Source: JBDSGC01 sp046594105 (lineage in GTDB: Bacteria > Acidobacteriota > Thermoanaerobaculia > Gp7-AA8). From it: a DNA stretch of 12,149 bases. Positions within the stretch are counted from its first letter, which is position 1. Every line of letters begins with the position of its first letter. The notes beneath the pieces are model-generated. The model saw only the letters and a list, made by a program, of their open reading frames with translations. It did no database searches and was not told the origin of the DNA. Location: positions 1 to 12,149 of the forward strand of contig JBKJQB010000212.1 in assembly GCA_046594105.1 (NCBI GenBank), in the 5' to 3' direction. Shown one piece after another: positions 1-6,074 of this stretch. The position numbers and the translations under genes are program-made.

Positions 1-810
1 TCCGAAGTAGTAAACCTCCTGCCGGGTGGGGCGGATCCATTCGCTGAGCACCTGCGGGAAGAGCCGGCCCAGCCACGGTCCGCAGGCGAAGACGTAGGCA
101 TCCGCCTCGATCTTCGATCCATCCTCGAGGCGCAGGCCGGAAAGCGAGCCGTTGGCGATGGCCTCCGGTTCCGCGCGGCCGATACGAAAGGTTCCCCCTG
201 CTTTCACCACCGCGTCGCGCACCGTGGCGCAGGCCATCCTCGCGGACAAGGCGCCGGCGCGGCGCTCGAAGTACACCGATTGCACGCCGCGGAAGTCGAT
301 CTGCGGATAGCGTCGCCTGGCCTCTTCGATGGTGAGCTTGTCCACCGGGAACCCCAGCTCCTGCAGGATCGGCAGTGAGGATCGAACGTAGCCGTCGTCC
401 TGCCGGTGCATCCACAACGCGCCAGTGGGGACGTAGAGCGAGCCGGGTGCGGAGGCGTCGAGTCTCTCCCACTGGTCGAAGGCCTGCTTGACCATTTCGA
501 CATAAACGCGGTCGACGCCGTAGATCGCGCGGATGACCCGAGTCTCACCGCCGGAGCTGGAGCGCGTGTTGCCGGGACCCCAGGCATCGACCAGCGTTAC
601 CTGCGCGCCGAGACGGAGAAGGTGCAGCGCGGTCCACCCGCCGAACGCTCCGGCGCCGATGACGGCCACCCGCGGAGCGGTGCGGGTCACTGTTGTCTGG
701 CCTTCGAGGATGGATGCTGCGAGGGGGACTGCCGCGACGCTTGCCAGAAAGGTGCGTCGCGACAGTCCGTGGTCAGAGTCGCTGGATGAGGACATGGTGC
801 CTGGCATCAT
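1..810 (-). CDS. Tat-exported FAD-dependent oxidoreductase, sarcosine oxidase-like (3' part outside window)
   Basis: The reading frame is open from 810 to the left edge, so 270 residues are visible of a family usually about 390-420 long; the C-terminus is missing. A twin-arginine signal (SRRTFL, residues 17-22, then a hydrophobic run to about 33) precedes a Rossmann dinucleotide site, VAVIGAGAFGGW (48-59, GxGxxG), with an acidic residue D75 at the end of the second strand for the FAD ribose. SSSGGETRVIR (84-94) matches the conserved SSHGxTRxIR segment of monomeric sarcosine oxidase/N-methyltryptophan oxidase-type DAO enzymes. These oxidise secondary or primary amines with O2, giving H2O2. The Tat signal puts it in the periplasm, unlike most cytoplasmic members. 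It starts 25 bp after the TonB receptor stop, suggesting co-transcription. ATGs at 810, 807 and 795 are in frame; none has a good Shine-Dalgarno, so the exact start is unsure. The substrate cannot be read from this fragment. Confidence 0.85.
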   Translation of the reverse strand, partial: MMPGTMSSSSDSDHGLSRRTFLASVAAVPLAASILEGQTTVTRTAPRVAVIGAGAFGGWTALHLLRLGAQVTLVDAWGPGNTRSSSGGETRVIRAIYGVDRVYVEMVKQAFDQWERLDASAPGSLYVPTGALWMHRQDDGYVRSSLPILQELGFPVDKLTIEEARRRYPQIDFRGVQSVYFERRAGALSARMACATVRDAVVKAGGTFRIGRAEPEAIANGSLSGLRLEDGSKIEADAYVFACGPWLGRLFPQVLSEWIRPTRQEVYYFG

Positions 811-835
811 CCCATCGGAGCATGACTGCCGGTGA

Positions 836-3280
836 TCAGAAGTTCACGCGGGTGCTGATCCCCACCGTGCGCGGCTGGTTGGTGAGATAGCCCACCCGCG
901 CCCGCGTGCCGCGTTCCTGGTCCAGCGCGAGCAGGGCGCGCTCGTTGGTCAAGTTGTTGACGAACAGCGCCGTGTCCCAGCGGTCCTTCAGAACTCCGAA
1001 GCGCAGGTTGACGGTGCTGTAGGAGGGGAGTTCCGGATCGAAGGTGAAGGTGTTCTGGGTGTAGGGGCCGCCGATGTTGTTCGGGTTGAACGAGCGCAGG
1101 TTGACCGTACCGAAGCCCTCGGCCTGATCGCCGATCTGCGTGAAGCGCGAACCGACGTACTGATACACGCCGGTGAGATAGCCGGCCAGGTTCTGGCCCA
1201 TGGTCAGATGGTAGGTCGCCGCCGCGGCGAACTGATTTTCCGGCACGGTGGGAAGACGGTTGCCCGACCGGATCCCGGAGACCACGCTGACGCCGCCACC
1301 CTTGGAGGTGGTGGTGAGGGTCGAGCGCAGCTTCGAACTGGTGTGATTCGCGGAGAGCGCGATGGTGAAGGCGTCGGTCGGCGCCAGATCCACTTCGATC
1401 TCCGCACCGGCGGCGCGGGCCTTGGGAACGTTGAAGATCAAACGCGAGGAGCAGGAGCCGGCGGTGACGGTGGCCTGCAGGTTCTTGATGTCGGCGTAGT
1501 AGGCGGCGACGTTCACCGAGCCGCGGCCGCTCATGACCTTCGATTTGGCCCCCACTTCATAGTTCCAGAGCTCTTCGTTCTTCCAGTTATCGCGTCCGCT
1601 GAAGGTGGCTAGATCGGCGGGCGTGCAGAGGGGAACGTTGATCGGATCGTTGATGCCACCGAGGCGGAAGCCTTTGGCGATCTGCCCGTTCAGTTTTGTG
1701 GTGTCGGTCAGTTTGTAACCGAACATCACGCGGGGAGCGATGCCGCTGGCTTTGGTCGATCCCGGTACGGAGACCAGCTTTTTCCCGTTGTCGTCGTTGC
1801 CGAAAATGCCGTCAAAGACCTGCCCGCGATTCTCCTTGAAATCGTAGAAACGAAGTCCGCCGGTGAGATCGAGGCGGTCGTTCACCGAATACGTTCCTTC
1901 GCCGAAGAGTGCGAACTGGTTGAAGCGATAGCTCAGGTCGGAGAAGAACAGGACATCTTTCGGTGCGCGCAGCCCGGCGGTCGGAATGCCCGATGCCGCC
2001 TCGAACCCATTGACCAGGAGGCTCTGTCCGTATTTGCGATCGGTGTGGCCGTAGAACGCGCCGGTGACCCACTGCACACCACGTTCCGAACCGGAGAGCC
2101 GCACTTCCTGGGTGAAGACCTTGGCTCGCGTCTTGTCGTCCAGCGGTGAGTCGAGGGTGTAGGCCTTGGGCGGAAGTCCGATGGAGCCGCCGGTGATGCT
2201 GGAGGTCAGCGCTCCGGCATCGCGCACCACCAGGACGTTGCGGTTGGTGTAGGAGGTGATCGAGGTCAGGGTCGGACCGCCGAGGTCATACGACACATTG
2301 ACGTCGCCGAGGGTGAACTTGTCGGTGAAGGGTTCCTTGATCTGGGTGAACTGCCGGTCGTTGCCCAGCTGCACCGCCGGACGGGTGGTCGTGAACGGAT
2401 TGCCGAGGATGTTGAACACATCCACGCGGTTCGCCCCGTTCATCTTGATGTCCTGATACAGGAGACGCGGTGTGATGGAGAGCCTGGAGCTCGGCTTGAA
2501 CAGGAGGCTGACCCGCGCTCCGATGCGGTCGCCATCGTTGACGTTCTTGTTCACCCGCAGGCTGGGCTGGACGGCGTCGATGAACCCGCCGTAGCGAGTG
2601 TAGTAGCCAGCAAACCGCAGCGCCGCGGTATCGCTGAGTGGCGCGTTGACCGCGACCTTGGCGTGGCCGCCGAAACTACCGCCATCGATGGTGCTGGCGC
2701 TCAACTCGCCCACGGTCTCGGAGGTGCCCAGTTTCGGCTGATTGCTGATGTAGCGCACCGTGCCGGACAGCGACCCGGAACCGAACAGCGTCCCCTGCGG
2801 CCCGCGCAGCACTTCGATGCGCGCCATGTCGAACAGGTCGATGTCGGGGGTGAAGAGCGAAAGCGAGATCACCGATTCGTCGAGGTAGACGCCGACCTGC
2901 TCTTTCACGCCGGGCTGGTCACGGACGATCTGTCCGGCCGATACGCCGCGCATGGCTACCTGGCTCTGTCCCGGCCCGAGGTTCTGAACGGTGAAGCCGG
3001 CGACATTGGCGGCAACGTCCTCCAATGTGGTGGCGCCGCGATCGCGCAGCTCCGACTCGGTAGGGGCGGCCACGGACATCGGCACGTCCTGAACGGTCTC
3101 CTCCCGCTTTCGGGCGGTGACCACCATTTCCTCCGTCACCTTGGCCTTCTGATCGGAGGCTTTCTGTTCCGCGGTGGGCGGGGGCGGGGGCGGCTGGCTT
3201 TCCTGAGCAGCGAGAGGAAGGCCCGGGATAGCGAGGGCGAGGAGCGCAACATACAACGAGGTCCGGGTGAGCATTCGCAT
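836..3280 (-). CDS. TonB-dependent outer-membrane receptor
   Basis: This 814-residue protein is a ligand-gated outer-membrane transporter powered by TonB-ExbB-ExbD. Residues 1-26 form a signal peptide (MRMLTRTSLY, hydrophobic core, LPLAAQ). A short proline-rich linker (six consecutive Pro, about 30-35) follows, then the TonB-box region EEMVVTARKREE (50-61). The plug domain (about 62-182) carries the family signatures VPMSVAA, RGVSAGQ, VYLDE and IEVLRGPQGTLFGSGSLSGT. The rest is a 22-strand-type barrel ending in aromatic F814, as expected for BAM-dependent insertion. There is no N-terminal STN signalling domain, so it is not a FecA-type sigma/anti-sigma transducer. The plug style resembles the large 'iron complex outer-membrane receptor' group of sphingomonads and Caulobacter, whose members also import non-iron substrates. 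The neighbouring oxidase hints at an organic substrate, but ligand specificity cannot be assigned. The ATG at 3280 is supported by AAGGGG nine bases upstream; an in-frame ATG lies at 3274. Confidence 0.95.
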   Translation of the reverse strand: MRMLTRTSLYVALLALAIPGLPLAAQESQPPPPPPTAEQKASDQKAKVTEEMVVTARKREETVQDVPMSVAAPTESELRDRGATTLEDVAANVAGFTVQNLGPGQSQVAMRGVSAGQIVRDQPGVKEQVGVYLDESVISLSLFTPDIDLFDMARIEVLRGPQGTLFGSGSLSGTVRYISNQPKLGTSETVGELSASTIDGGSFGGHAKVAVNAPLSDTAALRFAGYYTRYGGFIDAVQPSLRVNKNVNDGDRIGARVSLLFKPSSRLSITPRLLYQDIKMNGANRVDVFNILGNPFTTTRPAVQLGNDRQFTQIKEPFTDKFTLGDVNVSYDLGGPTLTSITSYTNRNVLVVRDAGALTSSITGGSIGLPPKAYTLDSPLDDKTRAKVFTQEVRLSGSERGVQWVTGAFYGHTDRKYGQSLLVNGFEAASGIPTAGLRAPKDVLFFSDLSYRFNQFALFGEGTYSVNDRLDLTGGLRFYDFKENRGQVFDGIFGNDDNGKKLVSVPGSTKASGIAPRVMFGYKLTDTTKLNGQIAKGFRLGGINDPINVPLCTPADLATFSGRDNWKNEELWNYEVGAKSKVMSGRGSVNVAAYYADIKNLQATVTAGSCSSRLIFNVPKARAAGAEIEVDLAPTDAFTIALSANHTSSKLRSTLTTTSKGGGVSVVSGIRSGNRLPTVPENQFAAAATYHLTMGQNLAGYLTGVYQYVGSRFTQIGDQAEGFGTVNLRSFNPNNIGGPYTQNTFTFDPELPSYSTVNLRFGVLKDRWDTALFVNNLTNERALLALDQERGTRARVGYLTNQPRTVGISTRVNF

Positions 3281-3289
3281 GAGATGAGT

Positions 3290-3295
3290 CCCCTT
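3290..3295 (-). promoter_or_regulatory. Ribosome binding site of the TonB receptor gene
   Basis: AAGGGG on the minus strand lies nine bases before the ATG at 3280 and supports that start. Just upstream sits a short CCGGAA-type direct repeat (about 3297-3309) of unknown meaning. Confidence 0.6.
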
Positions 3296-3336
3296 TTCCG
3301 GTTCCGGTTCAGTGTCTTGATCAATGGAAGAGTTCG

Positions 3337-3365
3337 ATTCTGTACGAAGGGTCGGTTGGGGTCAA
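3337..3365 (-). promoter_or_regulatory. Candidate sigma70-type promoter of the TonB receptor/oxidoreductase unit
   Basis: On the minus strand, TTGACC (3365-3360, 5/6 match to the -35 consensus) is followed after 17 bp by CAGAAT (3342-3337, 4/6 match to the -10). Transcription would start near 3330, giving a leader of about 50 nt that contains the AAGGGG ribosome binding site. It lies in the 163-bp gap between the kinase 1 stop and the receptor start, so the receptor unit can be transcribed independently of the kinase. The rest of the gap shows only an 8-bp palindrome TTGATCAA (3317-3324) and no convincing terminator. Confidence 0.45.
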
Positions 3366-3443
3366 TTCGAAAAGTGGGGGCGATCCGGAAGATCAGCGAT
3401 TCCCTGACATCGACCGCGAGCGCCTCGGCGTCCCACGCGTCCG

Positions 3444-5972
3444 TCAATCCAGTGCCAATCGCGGCAGCCATCGCTTCGTTCCCACTGAGACCTTGAACGC
3501 AGCGGCGACGATCGTCAGCAGCAGCAGGATCACGACGGTGGATCGGCTGAAGTACCAGGCATCGCTGCGAAGCGTTAATGGCATGCGCTGCTGGATCAGC
3601 ACGAAGAAGACGTAGGACATGACCGCCAGCAGGCCGAGGTGTCGCGCGAGCAGGACGCCGGCGAGTGAGGCGCTCACGGCGTAGAACGCGCGAAGCCACA
3701 CGGGGCCGTAGGTGTCGCCGAGGGTCATGGCGGCGATGAGGAGTGCGGTCAGCAGGCTGGCGGCGAGATCGCTGGAAATCACGGCGCGCACGAGCACCAG
3801 GAGGATGACCAGCCCCACGCCGCGCAGCAGTGCTTCGGCGAGGGTGTAGGCAAGCCAGGCGACCACGAACCGCGCGGGCCCTAGTGTGGAGGGGGTGGTG
3901 AAGAAGACGGTGACGCCTGCGACGAGGAGAGTTGCCTGCCAGGCCAGAACCGCGAGCGTCGCAGTTGCGGCACCGCCAAGCACGTCCCGTCCGACCATCG
4001 GATCGCTGATCCGTCCCGACAGCAGCCGAGTCCACGAGATCAGGATCTGCGGCCAGCGCTTCCGCACAATTGGCTCGAGCGCCAGATAGATCGCCGCGGT
4101 GACCAGAGCCCAGAAGGTCGCCTGTGCCAGTTGCCAAGAGAGGAGGATCCACTCATCGATGAAACGCAGGGAGTGGTGCGCCTGGAAGAGGAGACTGGTG
4201 AACGAGCAGAGAAAAAACATCGCCGCCACCCGGAAGGCGCCGATGCGATCGCCCTGACGCCTGAGCAGGTGGCGGCGTGCGAGCGCGAAACCTGCGATGG
4301 GAATGGTGATCATGAAGAGGACGTACATCACCGTGGCAATGCGTTCCGGAAGATAGGCCGGAAGGGTCCCCGGGGCTGCCACTCGAATCGTCTCGGGCGT
4401 GATCACGGAAAAGAAGACTGGCCGGCCGTGGTACGCGGCGGCTTCGATCCTCCGGCCGTCTCTGGCCAGCCATGCGAACTTGCTGTCGGAATCAACGAAC
4501 GAAACGGACCTCCCCGGAGGCGAAACGATGACCGAGGCCCACTGCGGATCGGTCCGCACGAGCGATCGGGGGTCGTATCCAGCGGCGGCGAGGAGGGCAT
4601 CCCAATTCGGAGGGGGCTGAGCTTCCGGCTTCTCCATGATCGGCGGCGCGATGAGCAGGCGACGCAGCCGGCCCTGTGCGTCCAGATCGATGTTTGCCAT
4701 CCCTTGATCCAGCGCGGGATCGGAAGACAGAAGCGTGCCGTTGGGATTCCGGGGACGCATGGGGCGGGGGGACTGCCGGTAGACAGCGGTCAACTGGTTG
4801 ACGAACGATTCCTGTCGGACGAACAGATCGGAATCACGCGGCCGGCCGGTCACGCCGGCATCGCTCAGGATCTGGCGGGCGCGCTCCTGCAGCACGTCGG
4901 GCGACTTCATGGCCGACACGCCATGGAGCAGGGTTCGCTGGGACACCACGGCGGTGGCGATGACCCCGGCGGCGGCGATGGCCAGCATGGACCAGGCCAG
5001 GGGGGCCGATACGTTGCCGACTTTCGCCGCGGCGGCAACCATCCCGGGGGTAGGCGTTTCTCCGGCGGCCAATGCGGCGGCCAGCGGATCACCTCCGGGG
5101 AGCCCGAGCAGGATTTCGTCGACCGTGGCCGGACGCGAGTGCGGCTCGGGCTCCAAGCAGCGCAGGATGAGGCGCTCAATCGCAGGGGGAACATCGCGGG
5201 TCACCGAGGATGGACGGGCGAAGTCGTTCGCCGACTGGCGCATCAGCAGGTCGTGCGTTGAAGTCGCGTCGAAGGGCCGCCGGCCGGTGAAGATTTCATA
5301 GAGGACCAGGCCGAGCGCGTAGACGTCGCTGGCCACCGAGGCCGATCCGCCGCTGAGTTGCTCCGGCGCCATGTACGCCGGGGTGCCGGCCTGATCGCGC
5401 GCGCCTTCGCCGGCCACGGCCAGTCCAAAATCGGTGACCCGCGCGCGACCGCGGCCGTCGATCATCACATTGGCCGGTTTGAGATCGCGATGGATGACCC
5501 CTTTCTCGTGCGCGGCCGCCACGCCGCTGCAGATGTCCCTGCAGACCGACAGTCCTTTCTCAGGAGGGAGCCGCCCCACCCGGCGCAGCAGCGACGCGAG
5601 ATCTTCGCCATCGATGAACTCCATGGTGATGAAGAGATGCCCATCAACTTCCCCGACGTCGTAAAGCCGGCAGACGTTCGGGTGAGAGATCTGACGGCCG
5701 ATGCGGACCTCTTCGTACAGTCGCTGCGCATGCTGCGGATGGGAGAGAAACTTCAACGCGACGGTGTGGCCGATTTTCAGATCGTCTGCTCGATAGACCT
5801 CCCCCATGCCGCCGCGTCCAATCAGGGAGATCATGCGGTAACGCTCTCCCAGGATCGTGCCCGGCGTGAACTGCAGGTTGCTCCCCCCCTTTCCTCGGGT
5901 GACGAAGGTGGGCGTCTCTTCGGGCGGACGATAGGCGGTCGGCGGGTCGGCCGGCGGCTGCGACTCGGACAT
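3444..5972 (-). CDS. Ser/Thr protein kinase with C-terminal polytopic membrane domain (kinase 1)
   Basis: Read from the ATG at 5972, this 842-residue protein has a complete Hanks-type kinase domain (about 44-290): glycine loop IGRGGMGEV (51-59), VALK with ATP-anchoring K74, catalytic loop HRDLKPANV (161-169, base D163), DFG (181-183) and APE (202-204) after a short activation loop. All catalytic residues are present. A first membrane helix (about 323-343) leads to an extracytoplasmic region of about 200 residues (344-541). Then come roughly nine more helices between 545 and 826, with a charged segment ALEPIVRKRWP...ISWTRLLSG...DPMVGRDV (631-664) between helices. There are no PASTA or PD40 repeats, so the sensor differs from kinases 2 and 3; I do not recognise a named family for the membrane part. 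The longer frame begins with GTG at 6038 and adds a basic 22-residue extension without kinase features, so the ATG is preferred. It is transcribed divergently from kinase 2 and lies upstream of the receptor gene on the same strand. Confidence 0.93.
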   Translation of the reverse strand: MSESQPPADPPTAYRPPEETPTFVTRGKGGSNLQFTPGTILGERYRMISLIGRGGMGEVYRADDLKIGHTVALKFLSHPQHAQRLYEEVRIGRQISHPNVCRLYDVGEVDGHLFITMEFIDGEDLASLLRRVGRLPPEKGLSVCRDICSGVAAAHEKGVIHRDLKPANVMIDGRGRARVTDFGLAVAGEGARDQAGTPAYMAPEQLSGGSASVASDVYALGLVLYEIFTGRRPFDATSTHDLLMRQSANDFARPSSVTRDVPPAIERLILRCLEPEPHSRPATVDEILLGLPGGDPLAAALAAGETPTPGMVAAAAKVGNVSAPLAWSMLAIAAAGVIATAVVSQRTLLHGVSAMKSPDVLQERARQILSDAGVTGRPRDSDLFVRQESFVNQLTAVYRQSPRPMRPRNPNGTLLSSDPALDQGMANIDLDAQGRLRRLLIAPPIMEKPEAQPPPNWDALLAAAGYDPRSLVRTDPQWASVIVSPPGRSVSFVDSDSKFAWLARDGRRIEAAAYHGRPVFFSVITPETIRVAAPGTLPAYLPERIATVMYVLFMITIPIAGFALARRHLLRRQGDRIGAFRVAAMFFLCSFTSLLFQAHHSLRFIDEWILLSWQLAQATFWALVTAAIYLALEPIVRKRWPQILISWTRLLSGRISDPMVGRDVLGGAATATLAVLAWQATLLVAGVTVFFTTPSTLGPARFVVAWLAYTLAEALLRGVGLVILLVLVRAVISSDLAASLLTALLIAAMTLGDTYGPVWLRAFYAVSASLAGVLLARHLGLLAVMSYVFFVLIQQRMPLTLRSDAWYFSRSTVVILLLLTIVAAAFKVSVGTKRWLPRLALD

Positions 5973-5984
5973 GGGTGGGCAGCG

Positions 5985-6011
5985 ATGATAACGCCGTGGC
6001 CTGACCTTCAA
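5985..6011 (-). promoter_or_regulatory. Candidate promoter of kinase 1, close to the start codon
   Basis: On the minus strand TTGAAG (6011-6006) and TATCAT (5990-5985, 5/6 to the -10 consensus) are separated by 15 bp. The -10 ends 12 bp before the ATG at 5972, so a transcript from here would have a leader of only a few bases, consistent with the lack of any Shine-Dalgarno (CTGCCCACCC precedes the ATG). The short spacer makes this tentative. Confidence 0.3.
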
Positions 6012-6054
6012 TCCGGGAGTCGCTCGGAAAAGATCCACTCACTTCAAACGCCGA

Positions 6055-6063
6055 TGCCATAAT
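6055..6063 (+). promoter_or_regulatory. Candidate extended -10 promoter of the kinase 2-kinase 3 operon
   Basis: TGCCATAAT is an extended -10 element (TGn directly before CATAAT, 5/6 match), which can function without a good -35; none is visible at the right distance. It ends 11 bp before the kinase 2 ATG at 6075, predicting a start site near 6070-6071 and an almost leaderless mRNA. No Shine-Dalgarno precedes that ATG. Confidence 0.4.
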
Positions 6064-6074
6064 CGGCGCATCCA

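Noticed and set aside
2663..3496. A 277-codon plus-strand frame over the TonB receptor N-terminus and the intergenic gap
   Set aside because: It is antisense to the receptor plug and signal peptide, without a known domain, and crosses the receptor promoter region.
4131..5261. A 376-codon plus-strand frame antisense to kinase 1
   Set aside because: It lies opposite the kinase 1 catalytic and membrane domains, which have intact motifs. Its own sequence has only Gly/Arg/His-rich stretches.
5973..6038. An N-terminal extension of kinase 1 from a GTG at 6038
   Set aside because: The 22 added residues are basic and featureless, there is no Shine-Dalgarno before the GTG, and the extension would cover the candidate promoter. 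The ATG at 5972 is more likely.
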